From: JAJKIV01 sp036274195
GTDB taxonomy: Bacteria > Gemmatimonadota > Gemmatimonadetes > Gemmatimonadales > Gemmatimonadaceae
Assembly (NCBI GenBank): GCA_036274195.1
Contig: DASUGD010000159.1
Location: 24,475 to 88,474, forward strand
Reading direction: 5' to 3'
Length of the DNA stretch: 64,000 bases
In this document: positions 1 through 8,080 of the stretch, one piece after another
How positions within the stretch are numbered: the stretch's first letter is position 1
How the letters are laid out: each line of letters begins with the position of its first letter
The notes under the pieces: generated by a model
The model's input: only the letters and a program-made list of their open reading frames with translations
Database searches by the model: none
What the model was told of the DNA's origin: nothing
Translations under genes and position numbers: made by a program

Positions 1-93
1 GGCGCAAGGAGCATTCCCGGACGCCACGTCGCTTGCCGCCCCGCGTGTCGGAGTGCGAGCTTAGCGCGACCCTTTCCGGAGCCGAGCGACCGC

Positions 94-1464
94 ATGGCCG
101 TCACCGTTACGAGCGTCGAACAAACCGCCGCCGCCGTCCCCAGACGCGGCCGCCTCCTGCAGGTGCTCGGCGTTGCATTCGGGGTCGCTATCATCGTCGG
201 CAATACCATCGGGTCGGGGATCCTTCGAACCCCAGGCACCGTTGCCGGACTGCTGCCGAGCCGGGGCATGTTCCTGCTCGCGTGGCTCGCCGGCGGGGCC
301 TACGCGCTGCTGGGGGTGATCTCGCTCGCGGAGCTCGGGGTGATCGTGCCCAGATCGGGCGGACAGTATGTGTTCGCCCAGCGCGCCTTCGGCTCGTACG
401 CCGGGTTCATTATCGGCTGGAGCGATTGGGTGTCGACGGTCGCCGCCTTCTGCGCGGCGGCGATTCTCATCGCGGAGTACTCCGGGGCGCTCATTCCTCC
501 ACTGGCGAATTCGCGCCTCGCGGTCGGCGTCGGCGTCGTGGTGCTGTTCACCGTTCTGCAATATCGCGGTGTGAAGTGGGGCGACGCGGTTCAACAGGCG
601 ACCACGCTGCTCAAGGCGTTGGCGTTCGCCGCGCTGATCGTCGCGTGCTTCGCACTCGCGCCAGTGTCGGGCCCGGCCGCCGCCGGCCCCTCGGCGCCAG
701 CGCCCGCAGTCGGCATTGCAGCCGTCGTGCTGGCCATGCAAGCGGTGATCTACACGTACGATGGCTGGAACGGGATGCTGTACTTCTCGGAGGAAGTGCG
801 CGACCCTGGCCGGGAGATCCCGCGCGCGATGTTCGGCGGTGTCGCGGCCATCATCGCGATCTATGTCCTGGTGAACGTCGCGTTCGTCCACGTGTTAGGC
901 ATCCCGGGGCTCGCCGCGAGCGACTTCGCGGCCGGGGCGGCGGCACAGGCACTGTTCGGAGGGCACGGCGACGCGATCGTGCGCTCGCTCCTCATCGTCG
1001 GACTCCTCAGCGGCATCAACGCGTACGCGCTGATGTCCCCGCGCATTCTCTACGCAATGAGTCTCGACGGCCTGTTCCCGAAATGGGGGACGACGGTGAA
1101 CGCGGGCGGCACGCCGACATACACGCTCCTGCTTTCCGGCGCGCTCGCCATCGGCTTCCTGCTCACGGGGACATTCAACTCCGTCATCGCCGTGGCCGCG
1201 TTCTTCTTCGTCCTGAACTACGTCTTCTCGTTCGCCGCGGTGTTCAAGCTTCGGCGGACGATGCCCGATGCCCCGCGCCCATACAGGGCGTTAGGCTACC
1301 CGTACACCACGGGGTTCTCGCTGCTCGGCGGCATGGCGTTCCTCATCGGCGCGATCGTCACCGATCGGCGGAACTCACTCGTTGCGCTGGGCCTGCTCGC
1401 CGTCAGCTATCCCGTCTACGCCATGACGGTGCGTGCTGCGCGCCGCTCGCCTACGTCGGGGTGA
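94..1464 (+). CDS. APC-superfamily amino acid permease
   Basis: Inner-membrane secondary transporter of the amino acid-polyamine-organocation superfamily, expected to import amino acids or polyamines; the substrate cannot be told from sequence. The 456-residue product shows about 12 hydrophobic segments. GNTIGSGILRTPG at residues 36-48 is the glycine-rich unwound first helix that binds the amino/carboxyl groups of the substrate in this superfamily. The ATG at 94 is the first start consistent with the family N-terminus; a GGAG lies 12 bases upstream, so the ribosome site is weak. The 3' end overlaps the convergent regulator gene by 14 bp. Two Leu-Gly pairs are written TTA-GGC, part of the window-wide GTTAGGC pattern. 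Confidence 0.88.
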   Translation: MAVTVTSVEQTAAAVPRRGRLLQVLGVAFGVAIIVGNTIGSGILRTPGTVAGLLPSRGMFLLAWLAGGAYALLGVISLAELGVIVPRSGGQYVFAQRAFGSYAGFIIGWSDWVSTVAAFCAAAILIAEYSGALIPPLANSRLAVGVGVVVLFTVLQYRGVKWGDAVQQATTLLKALAFAALIVACFALAPVSGPAAAGPSAPAPAVGIAAVVLAMQAVIYTYDGWNGMLYFSEEVRDPGREIPRAMFGGVAAIIAIYVLVNVAFVHVLGIPGLAASDFAAGAAAQALFGGHGDAIVRSLLIVGLLSGINAYALMSPRILYAMSLDGLFPKWGTTVNAGGTPTYTLLLSGALAIGFLLTGTFNSVIAVAAFFFVLNYVFSFAAVFKLRRTMPDAPRPYRALGYPYTTGFSLLGGMAFLIGAIVTDRRNSLVALGLLAVSYPVYAMTVRAARRSPTSG

Positions 1465-2185
1465 CGCGCTCGACCAGTATCCGGCCCGCGAGGGCGTGAC
1501 CGATCTGATGTTGCGCGCCGCCGACGCGCACGGTGAGCGGCCCCTCGAACGGGGCGCGCTCGCCGACGGCGACCTGAACACCTGGACGGATACCTAACGA
1601 ATCCAGGTAGCGGAGCAGCTCGTCGTTCTCGTCGCCCACGCGCACGACCAGCGCGCGCATGCCGGTCGCGACGTCGGCGAGTGAGCTGTGGCGCGTCTCG
1701 TCGATGACACCGTCGCGCGTGGGTATCGGCGCGCCGTGCGGGTCGGTCACCGGCTGGCCGATCGCGGCCGCCATGCGGTCGATCAGTTCGTCGGACGCAG
1801 CGTGCTCGAGACGCTCCGCTTCCGGATGGACCTGATCCCACGGATAACCGAGCGCCTGGACGAGATACGCCTCGATCACGCGATGCCGTCGAATCGTGCG
1901 CAGGGCCGCGCGGCGGCCGGCGTCCGTCAGACGCACGCCGCGGTACCGCTCGTAGGCGAGAAGTCCCTGCTCCGCGAGACGACGAACCATCCCGGTGACT
2001 GATGCGGGCGCGATCTGGAGGCGGCTCGCGATGTCGTTGGTCGCCGCGGCGGATCCACTCAGCTCGGCCTCGTAAATGGCCTTGAGGTAGTCCTCGACCG
2101 GCGCAGTCAGCCCCACCAGGCGGGGCTCGACCGCAGTGTGTGCGGGCGTCACGCTCGATCGCCGGGGGGAGCGCTGGCCCGTCAC
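1451..2185 (-). CDS. DtxR/MntR-family metal-dependent transcriptional regulator
   Basis: Metal-sensing repressor of 244 residues. An N-terminal winged helix (about residues 30-87, containing NDIASRLQIAPASVTGMVRR) is followed by the dimerisation/metal-binding segment (about 98-150) with the HRVIEAYLVQALG and AERLEH stretches whose His and Glu residues bind Mn or Fe in MntR/DtxR, and then a FeoA/SH3-like C-terminal domain (about 165-244). It starts with a GTG that overlaps the TGA of the stress-protein gene (GTGA), so it is the last gene of a mntH-usp-dtxR operon. The job inferred is feedback repression of the NRAMP transporter through the palindrome at 4085-4098. Whether Mn or Fe is the corepressor is not decided by sequence; the NRAMP partner favours Mn. 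Confidence 0.88.
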   Translation of the reverse strand: MTGQRSPRRSSVTPAHTAVEPRLVGLTAPVEDYLKAIYEAELSGSAAATNDIASRLQIAPASVTGMVRRLAEQGLLAYERYRGVRLTDAGRRAALRTIRRHRVIEAYLVQALGYPWDQVHPEAERLEHAASDELIDRMAAAIGQPVTDPHGAPIPTRDGVIDETRHSSLADVATGMRALVVRVGDENDELLRYLDSLGIRPGVQVAVGERAPFEGPLTVRVGGAQHQIGHALAGRILVERVTPT

Positions 2186-2634
2186 GTGGCCGCAGCCTTC
2201 TGCTTCACCCCTGCCGGAGCACGGAGCAGGAGAACCGGCACGCTCGTCATGTGCCGGACGGCATTCGCGACACTCCCGTAGATGAGATCGGCGATGAACC
2301 GGTGGCCGTGCGTCGACATCGCGATGAGATCGCAGTGCTCTCGCTCCGCTGCCGCCGCGATCTCGGTGGACGGGTCACCGGTCGCGAGGAGTGCTTCGGC
2401 CGACAAACCTTCCGCCGTCAGTTCACTGGCGAGGCGCTCGATGTACGTCCGGTCGTCGCGCATCTCCTCCGACTCGCGCAGGTTGAGATGCTGGATGTTG
2501 CGCGCAGCCCAGCCGTCTGCGACGTGAATCAGCACGATTGACGCTCCGCAATACCGCGCGAGTTGCCGCACGTGATCCAGGATCCGCTCGTCGTAGCTCG
2601 AGTTCTCGACCGGAACGAGAATGCGGTGATACAT
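2182..2634 (-). CDS. Universal stress protein, UspA family
   Basis: Single-domain Usp of about 150 residues, cytoplasmic, of the nucleotide-binding type: the family ATP motif ending G-9x-G-S is seen as G110 through G120-S121 (STHG...YGS). The exact role is unknown. I chose the ATG at 2634 (MYHRILVPVE) because it lies one base after the mntH stop and begins right at the first beta strand of the fold; a TTG further upstream would overlap mntH. It is the middle gene of the mntH-usp-dtxR operon, so its expression should follow metal supply. Confidence 0.9.
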   Translation of the reverse strand: MYHRILVPVENSSYDERILDHVRQLARYCGASIVLIHVADGWAARNIQHLNLRESEEMRDDRTYIERLASELTAEGLSAEALLATGDPSTEIAAAAEREHCDLIAMSTHGHRFIADLIYGSVANAVRHMTSVPVLLLRAPAGVKQKAAAT

Positions 2635-2635
2635 G

Positions 2636-4027
2636 TCAGGCAAGCCACTGGCGGAACGTCTTGACGAGCAGCCATGCGTTCAGCGCCGCGATCACGAACG
2701 CCACGAGATAGGCGAGCACCTTGACCCAGGTGGAGTTCGCGAACTCTCCCATCTTCTCGCGGTCGGACGTGAACATCACGAGCGGAAAAACGGCGAACGA
2801 GAGCTGCAGGCTGAGCACGACCTGGCTCAGCACCAGGAGTTTTGCCGTACCGCTTTCCCCGTACAAGATGGCGACGATGGCGGCCGGCACAATGGCAATC
2901 GCGCGCGTGATGAGTCGCCTCAGCCACGGCCGGATACGGATGTTGAGGAACCCCTCCATCACGATCTGGCCGGCGAGTGTTCCGGTCAGCGTCGAGTTCT
3001 GGCCGGACGCCAGCAACGCCAGCGCGAACACGATGCTCGCCGCGCCGACGCCCAGAAGCGGTGAGAGCAGCTGATACGCGTCCTGAATCTCGGCGACCTG
3101 GGTATTGCCTGATCGATGAAACGTCGCCGCTGCCACGATGAGGATCGCCGCGTTGATGAACAGCGCGAACGACAGCGCGATCGTGGAGTCCACGAACGCG
3201 AACCGCACAGCCTCCCGCTTCCCCTCCTGGCTGAGGTCGTACTTTCGCGTCTGCACGATGGAGGAATGCAGATAGAGGTTGTGCGGCATGACCGTCGCGC
3301 CGAGGATCCCGATCGCGATGTAGAGCATCTGCGGGTCGCGCAGGATCGTGGGGCTGGGTACGAACCCGCGCAGTACGCCGCCGAGCTCCGGACGCGACAC
3401 GATGAGCTCGAACAGGAAACAGAGGCCGACGGTCGCAACCAGCGCGATGACCAGCGCCTCGAGCACGCGGAATCCCTTGTTCTGCAGGTACAGAACGAGG
3501 AGCACGTCCAGCGCCGTGATTCCAACGCCCCACGCGAGCGGGATTCCGAAGAGCAGGTTGAGCGCGATCGCGGTGCCAATGACCTCCGCGAGATCGCAGG
3601 CCGCAATGGCGATCTCGCAGAGCACCCACAGACCGAAATTGACGCGAGGCGAGAAATGATCCCGACACGCCTGGGCCAGATCGCGGCCCGACACGATGCC
3701 GAGCTTCGAGGCCAGTCCCTGAAGCAGGACGGCCATCAGATTCGATATGAGGATGACGCTGAGGAGCGTATAGCCGAACTGGGACCCGCCAGCGAGATCG
3801 GTGGCCCAGTTGCCGGGGTCCATGTAGCCAACGGCAACGAGATAACCCGGACCGGCGAACGCGAGGATCTTCCGCCACCACGTCGAGCCCGTGATTGGAA
3901 CGCTTCGGTAGACCTCGGCGAGGCTCGGCGTGACCCGAGAGAGTCTCCAGCCAGCATCCTCGGCGCGCGTGACGGGCCTCGGGCTCGGCGGTTCCAGTTC
4001 CGGCGGGACTAGTCGCGGTGCGGACAT
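2636..4027 (-). CDS. mntH: NRAMP-family divalent metal transporter (MntH)
   Basis: Proton-coupled Mn(II)/Fe(II) importer of the inner membrane. The product of about 463 residues has around 11 hydrophobic segments and both family metal-site signatures: DPGN at residues 70-73 (helix 1) and MPHN at 247-250 (helix 6), the latter followed by LYLHSS. An ATG at 4027 gives MSAPRLVPP; an in-frame GTG at 4045 is also possible, and neither has a clear ribosome site. A DtxR-type palindrome covers the predicted promoter 60-70 bp upstream, and the regulator gene is the third gene of the same operon, so metal-dependent autorepression is likely. Confidence 0.92.
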   Translation of the reverse strand: MSAPRLVPPELEPPSPRPVTRAEDAGWRLSRVTPSLAEVYRSVPITGSTWWRKILAFAGPGYLVAVGYMDPGNWATDLAGGSQFGYTLLSVILISNLMAVLLQGLASKLGIVSGRDLAQACRDHFSPRVNFGLWVLCEIAIAACDLAEVIGTAIALNLLFGIPLAWGVGITALDVLLVLYLQNKGFRVLEALVIALVATVGLCFLFELIVSRPELGGVLRGFVPSPTILRDPQMLYIAIGILGATVMPHNLYLHSSIVQTRKYDLSQEGKREAVRFAFVDSTIALSFALFINAAILIVAAATFHRSGNTQVAEIQDAYQLLSPLLGVGAASIVFALALLASGQNSTLTGTLAGQIVMEGFLNIRIRPWLRRLITRAIAIVPAAIVAILYGESGTAKLLVLSQVVLSLQLSFAVFPLVMFTSDREKMGEFANSTWVKVLAYLVAFVIAALNAWLLVKTFRQWLA

Positions 4028-4084
4028 GGACGAGAGCGGACGCACGCGCGTCCAACAGGAAGTTGGTTTATCGGAAATATGTTT

Positions 4085-4125
4085 TTAGGCTCACCTAACA
4101 TAGGGCGGTGTGTTCGTTCCGGCAA
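4085..4125 (-). promoter_or_regulatory. Predicted promoter with overlapping DtxR/MntR-type operator for mntH-usp-dtxR
   Basis: On the minus strand a -35-like TTGCCG (4120-4125) is separated by 17 bp from a -10-like TATGTT (4097-4102). The perfect inverted repeat TTAGG-4-CCTAA at 4085-4098 overlaps the end of the -10 and the expected start point. TTAGGCTCACCTAA equals the right-hand 14 bases of the actinobacterial DtxR/IdeR iron box. A repressor bound here would block polymerase. The assignment to the regulator at 1451-2185 is inference from gene neighbourhood. Confidence 0.68.
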
Positions 4126-4148
4126 GAGAAGTCGGCGGGTCTACCTTC

Positions 4149-4177
4149 GATTTCCTGATTCCCTATTCCCGATTCCC
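4149..4177. repeat. Short heptameric NNTTCCC array at the 3' end of the Nudix gene
   Basis: Units GATTCCC, TATTCCC and GATTCCC lie in exact 7-bp register at 4157-4177, preceded by a degenerate GATTTCCT. The junction CCC-TA at 4163-4165, read on the minus strand, is the TAG stop codon of the Nudix gene. Same repeat family as 39595-39650. Confidence 0.7.
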
Positions 4178-4780
4178 GACCAAGGCCTGCAGGTTGCGCA
4201 GGATTCGCTCCGTCATCCCCCACACGATGTGCCCGCCGAGCAGGTAGCTCGGCACGCGCCAGGTCGCGCCGCGCGCGCTGACCTCGGATTCGACGGTGAG
4301 CGCCGGGTCTTCGAGCGCCGTTAGGCCGACCCAGAAAGCCGACGCCACCTCGTCGCTCGTCTCGATGGCGACGTCGGGCGACACGATGGCAACGAACGGC
4401 GTCACGATGATCGGAGGCAGCGTGGGTGTCCGCGGTCGCAGCTCGTCGAGCATGCCTAACACGATGCCATCGCGCGCGAGGTCTATCCCCGTTTCCTCTC
4501 GTGTCTCGCGAATTGCGGTGTCCTGCAACGTGGCGTCGGACGGATCGCGACGCCCGCCGGGCAACGCAATATGGCCACTCCACGGATCGTTCGCGCGCTC
4601 CGAGCGCTTGATCAGCAGCAGCTCGATGACGTCGGCGGCGGTGCGACGGAGGACGATGGCCACGGCGGCGCGCCGCGGGGCACCGTCGTCCGGCGCCAGA
4701 AGGGCCGGCCGTGTCGCCAGGACGTGGCTGAGCCGCCGAAGCGTCGGATGGTCGACGAGCGTGTTCGCGTCGCCTGGCAC
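4163..4780 (-). CDS. Nudix hydrolase, NudL/CoA-pyrophosphatase type
   Basis: Cytoplasmic pyrophosphohydrolase. The segment LLLIKRS...GHIALPGG followed by the Nudix helix ending RETREETGI (residues about 55-99) matches the extended signature of the NudL branch, whose known members hydrolyse coenzyme A and CoA esters; the REx2EE core that binds Mg/Mn is intact. I chose the GTG at 4780 because a GAGGA lies 6 bases upstream and it starts two bases after the rhodanese stop; a GTG at 4816 would overlap the upstream gene by 34 bp. The last residues GNRE and the TAG stop are encoded by the heptamer repeat at 4149-4177. Substrate assignment is by family only. Confidence 0.82.
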   Translation of the reverse strand: MPGDANTLVDHPTLRRLSHVLATRPALLAPDDGAPRRAAVAIVLRRTAADVIELLLIKRSERANDPWSGHIALPGGRRDPSDATLQDTAIRETREETGIDLARDGIVLGMLDELRPRTPTLPPIIVTPFVAIVSPDVAIETSDEVASAFWVGLTALEDPALTVESEVSARGATWRVPSYLLGGHIVWGMTERILRNLQALVGNRE

Positions 4781-4782
4781 TG

Positions 4783-5145
4783 CTAGTCCTCGACCGGCCC
4801 CCCGATGGCAATCCACGCGCCGAACCCGTCGGCCATCGACGAAACGTGCTCGTACCCCATCTGCTGCAGCGTGTCGGCCGCGAGCGCCGACCGATTTCCC
4901 CGCGCGCAGTAGATGACGATCGTTTCCTCGCGACCGACGCGCGCCTCGATGTTCGACTCGAGGTTTCCGCGCGGAATGTGCATGGCGTTAGGCAGGTGAC
5001 CCAGGTTCCACTCGTTGGGCTCGCGAACATCCAGGAAGATCACGGCGGCGTTCTTCTGCAGCATCTCGAGCACTTCGCGGGGTGTGTGCTCGCGGATCCG
5101 CCGCTTTGCCTCGTTCACGAGGTCCGTCCCGGTCTTGTAGGGCAT
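4783..5145 (-). CDS. Single-domain rhodanese-like sulfurtransferase
   Basis: Rhodanese-fold protein of 120 residues with the active-site loop CARGNR (Cys80), matching the CxxGxR form that carries the persulfide intermediate, plus the conserved LDVREPNEW entry. No second domain or signal peptide is present, so a cytoplasmic sulfur-transfer role is likely, with unknown acceptor. The ATG at 5145 is preferred: it begins just before the domain and 11 bases after the stop of the LD-carboxypeptidase; the longer frame upstream reads through that gene. It is followed at once by the Nudix gene, forming a three-gene unit. Confidence 0.85.
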   Translation of the reverse strand: MPYKTGTDLVNEAKRRIREHTPREVLEMLQKNAAVIFLDVREPNEWNLGHLPNAMHIPRGNLESNIEARVGREETIVIYCARGNRSALAADTLQQMGYEHVSSMADGFGAWIAIGGPVED

Positions 5146-5156
5146 CGGTCGTTCGA

Positions 5157-6101
5157 TCAGGCGATCGTCAGGTGAGGTTGAACAGCGAGCGTGCGCCGGT
5201 CGGCGTCGAGTGACGCCACGGCACCGAGCGGCAACGTCCACTGGTCGGCAATGTGGCCAATGGGCGCGCCGATGATCGTGGGGACGTCGAGCAGCGCGGC
5301 AATTTCACCCACGACGTCATCGAGGGCTCGAGCGCCGTCATCGGCGGCCTCCGGGCAGTTGGTGCACGCGCCGAACACGATGCCTCGCACACCGTCGAGA
5401 AGCCTGGCGAGCAGCAATTGCCGCATCATGCGATCGATGCGATACACCGGCTCATCGATGTCCTCGAGTACCAGGATCGCATCGCGGAGCCGCGGCGCGA
5501 ACGACGTGCCCGCGAGAGCGCTCAACAACGCGAGGTTCCCGCCAGCGAGTGTTCCGACTGCCACGCCGCCGTGAAGTACCCGCGCGCCGTCCGCCGTCCC
5601 GCACGAATCACCACCATGCGCGAGCGCACAGGCGAACGAGCGGCGCGAGAACGGCGTGAGCTCGGCGCGCGCCGTCGGTCCGTGGTAAGTCACCAGGTCG
5701 CTTCGCAGCGCGAACGCCGAGTGCAGCGCCGTGATGTCGGAATAGCCGATGATGGGCTTTGGTCGTCGCGCGGCTGCCGCATAGTCGATCGACTCGAGGA
5801 TCCGCATCGTTCCGTATCCACCGCGCAGGCACCAAACGGCGTCGATCGCATCATCGCGAAGCGCACCGTTGAGGTCCGCAGCTCGCAGATGGTCCGGCCC
5901 GGCGAAATAGCCGTCGCGCGCGAGCACATGCGCGCCTACTACGGGCTCCCAGCCGAACGATCGCACGTTGGCCGTTGCGCGTGCGAGGTCCCCCTCGATC
6001 CTCAGTGGCCCCGCTGGCGCAACGAGCGCAACTCGGGCTCCTTCACTCAGCAGTGGAGGTCGGCGTCGCGCAGCAAAGGCTCGAGGCTGTTCGTGATTCA
6101 C
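5157..6101 (-). CDS. LD-carboxypeptidase, peptidase family S66
   Basis: Serine peptidase that removes the terminal D-alanine from murein tetrapeptides (LdcA activity) during cell-wall recycling; some S66 members instead cleave microcin C-type peptides. The 314-residue product carries the nucleophile motif GYSDIT (Ser121) preceded by the CLRGGYG turn, and the C-terminal acid/His region (LEDIDE, then GAPIGH) that completes the Ser-Glu-His set. The GTG at 6101 is chosen because the protein then starts at the usual family N-terminus; the open frame extends some 130 codons upstream but that part is repetitive and lies opposite the Gly/Ser-rich gene. No signal peptide, so cytoplasmic. Confidence 0.87.
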   Translation of the reverse strand: MNHEQPRAFAARRRPPLLSEGARVALVAPAGPLRIEGDLARATANVRSFGWEPVVGAHVLARDGYFAGPDHLRAADLNGALRDDAIDAVWCLRGGYGTMRILESIDYAAAARRPKPIIGYSDITALHSAFALRSDLVTYHGPTARAELTPFSRRSFACALAHGGDSCGTADGARVLHGGVAVGTLAGGNLALLSALAGTSFAPRLRDAILVLEDIDEPVYRIDRMMRQLLLARLLDGVRGIVFGACTNCPEAADDGARALDDVVGEIAALLDVPTIIGAPIGHIADQWTLPLGAVASLDADRRTLAVQPHLTIA

Positions 6102-6202
6102 ATCACACCCTGGCACATGCGTTGCCCCACTCACCCTCGCAGCGTGTAGCGGACTATTCCACTGCACGCTCGAGCAGTCAAAATACGCTGGAGGGTAGAC
6201 GC

Positions 6203-6682
6203 ATGGCGGACCAGAACAGGAATCGTGGGTCGAGCGGCGACGAGATGGATCGCGACTCGGGAATGCACGGCAACTCGGGATCGCAGGGCGGATCGCCGGG
6301 AGGCTCATCCGGAAGCTCGGGAGGCGGGTCGTCGTCTCGTGGCAGCACAGGTAGCCAGGGCGGGTCGGGTGGCTCGCGGTCTGGCGGAATGGGCGACGAA
6401 GACGAGCTGACCAGAGGCACGAGCGGGTCGGGACGTTCTGGCTCGTCAGGCGCGGGAAGTGGCTCATCGGGAAGTGGCTCATCGGGAAGTGGCTCATCGG
6501 GCGGCAGCGGCGGAACGAGTGGGACCGGCGGCAGTGGCGGCGGCGGTGGGGGAATGGGTGGCTCGGGCGGCGGCAATCGTGGCGGAATGGGCGGCTCTGG
6601 CGGATCGGGTGGATCGTCGGGTGGTTCGGGTAGCTCGCACGGATCCGGCGGCTCGTCAGGCGGATCTACCGGCAATCGCTGA
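6203..6682 (+). CDS. Gly/Ser-rich low-complexity protein
   Basis: A 159-residue protein made almost entirely of glycine and serine with scattered Asp, Arg, Met and Thr; no folded domain or signal peptide is visible, so it should be intrinsically disordered. A clear GGAGG lies 7 bases before the ATG at 6203 and a strong terminator follows, so it is probably a real expressed gene, although the antisense frame is also open because of the sequence bias. Three perfect 15-bp tandem copies (6455-6499, encoding GSSGS-type units) show growth by slippage. The N-terminal 40 residues are more polar (MADQNRNRGSSGDEMDRDSG). It resembles stress-type hydrophilic small proteins in composition only; function unknown. 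Confidence 0.6.
   Translation: MADQNRNRGSSGDEMDRDSGMHGNSGSQGGSPGGSSGSSGGGSSSRGSTGSQGGSGGSRSGGMGDEDELTRGTSGSGRSGSSGAGSGSSGSGSSGSGSSGGSGGTSGTGGSGGGGGGMGGSGGGNRGGMGGSGGSGGSSGGSGSSHGSGGSSGGSTGNR
6455..6499 (+). repeat. Three tandem 15-bp copies inside the Gly/Ser-rich gene
   Basis: GGAAGTGGCTCATCG is repeated perfectly at 6455-6469, 6470-6484 and 6485-6499. The period is a multiple of three, so copy-number change would keep the frame. Confidence 0.85.
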
Positions 6683-6710
6683 CCCTCAGATGGTCCGAAG
6701 CACGTTGTTG

Positions 6711-6739
6711 AAAGGGCGACCCCAACGGGTCGCCCTTTT
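6711..6739 (+). terminator. Rho-independent terminator after the Gly/Ser-rich gene
   Basis: A perfect 12-bp stem (6711-6722 with 6727-6738), four-base loop CAAC, and a TTTT run ending at 6739, placed 28 bp after the stop of the Gly/Ser-rich gene and 27 bp before the symporter. Confidence 0.9.
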
Positions 6740-6765
6740 CACGTCCGGCCCTACATTAGCTGCGC

Positions 6766-8046
6766 ATGTCCCTGACCACGCGCGTGATGATCGCGCTCAT
6801 CGTTGGCGTCGCTGCGGGTGTAGCCATCGCAAGCAGCGGCTCCCCGATGCTTGCGCGCGGAGCGATGGCGGTAGAGCCACTCGGTACGCTCTGGATCAAC
6901 GCGATCCGGATGACCGTGATTCCTCTCGTTGTCGGCAGCCTGATCGTCGGCATAACGAGCGCACCCAACGCCAATGCCATCGGCCGAGTCGGCCGAGGGG
7001 CGATCGTGTTCTTCATCGTCACGCTATTCGCCGGTGCAGGATACGCGGCGGTGATCGCCCCCCCACTGATTGACCGCATTCCCCTCGACCCCGCCGCGAT
7101 CGCGTCCATGCAGGCGAGCGCGAAGACGGCGAGCGGCACGGTCGCACAGAGCGCGAACGTTCCGACGTTCACGCGCTGGCTCGTTGACCTCGTTCCCGCG
7201 AATCCGATCAAGGCCGCCGCCGACGGCGCGCTCCTCCCCATCATCGTTTTCACCCTGCTGCTCGGTCTCGCGCTGCTGACGCTGCCCGCCGAACGTCGAG
7301 ACCCGGTCGTCGCGTTCTTCCAGGGACTCGGTGATGCAGCGCTGGCGGTGGTGCGGTGGGTGCTGGAGCTCGCCCCCATTGGGGTGTTCGCGCTCGCACT
7401 GCCCCTCGCGACGCGCATGGGGGCATCCGCCGCGGGCGCGCTCGCCGGTTTCGTTGCTACGGTCATTTTCATCACGGTGTCGTTCTGCGTCGTGATCCTC
7501 TATCCGGTCGCGGTCATCGGCGGACGAATCCCATTGGTGCAGTTCGCGAAGGCCATCCTGCAATCTCAGGCCGTGGCGTTCAGCTCACGCTCATCGCTCG
7601 CCGCGCTCCCGGCGATGATCGAGAGCGCGCGCACGCGCCTTGGCCTGCCCGCCGAGATCTCGGGCTTTTTCCTGCCGCTTGCCGCATCGACGTATCGCGT
7701 CGCTGGTGCCGTTGCTCAGCCCACCGCCGTGCTGTTCATCGCGCGTCTGTACGGCGTCGAGCTGACGGCCACGCAGATGCTGTCCGTCGTGCTCACGGTA
7801 GTGCCCACGACGTTCAGCGTGCCGGGGATCCCTGCCGGATCGATCATCGTCATGGTCCCGATTCTCATGGGCGCTGGCCTGCCCGCGGAGGGCATTGGCG
7901 TGCTGCTCGGGATCGACGCGATCACCGACATGTTCCGCACGGCCGCCAACGTCACGGGCGACATGGCCGGCGCCGTCGTGCTCGGCCGACGGGCGCGTGC
8001 CACGGCCGCCGTCGCACTGCAACCGGCGAGCGAGCCCACACCCTGA
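6766..8046 (+). CDS. Dicarboxylate/amino acid:cation symporter (DAACS family)
   Basis: Inner-membrane Na+ or H+ symporter of the GltP/DctA family, 426 residues with multiple membrane segments. The serine-rich reentrant hairpin SSRSSLAALP and the C-terminal signature GIDAITDMFRTAANVTGD, which forms the substrate and cation sites, are both intact. The Arg in DMFRTAAN is the position that separates dicarboxylate/acidic amino acid carriers from neutral ones, so an acidic substrate (glutamate, aspartate, succinate or malate) is likely. It is isolated from the upstream gene by a terminator, so it has its own promoter. Confidence 0.92.
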   Translation: MSLTTRVMIALIVGVAAGVAIASSGSPMLARGAMAVEPLGTLWINAIRMTVIPLVVGSLIVGITSAPNANAIGRVGRGAIVFFIVTLFAGAGYAAVIAPPLIDRIPLDPAAIASMQASAKTASGTVAQSANVPTFTRWLVDLVPANPIKAAADGALLPIIVFTLLLGLALLTLPAERRDPVVAFFQGLGDAALAVVRWVLELAPIGVFALALPLATRMGASAAGALAGFVATVIFITVSFCVVILYPVAVIGGRIPLVQFAKAILQSQAVAFSSRSSLAALPAMIESARTRLGLPAEISGFFLPLAASTYRVAGAVAQPTAVLFIARLYGVELTATQMLSVVLTVVPTTFSVPGIPAGSIIVMVPILMGAGLPAEGIGVLLGIDAITDMFRTAANVTGDMAGAVVLGRRARATAAVALQPASEPTP

Positions 8047-8080
8047 CGCGCGCCTCCCGCCACCAGTCGCGCCACGCGCC

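Noticed and set aside
33..1499. 488-codon Arg-rich open frame overlapping the APC permease
   Set aside because: It is an out-of-frame shadow of the permease in GC-rich DNA; its composition is Arg/Ala-rich without domains, while the permease frame has clear motifs.
6178..6675. Proline-rich antisense frame over the Gly/Ser-rich gene
   Set aside because: Gly and Ser codons read on the other strand give Pro and Arg; no ribosome site or domain was seen. The terminator follows the plus-strand gene.
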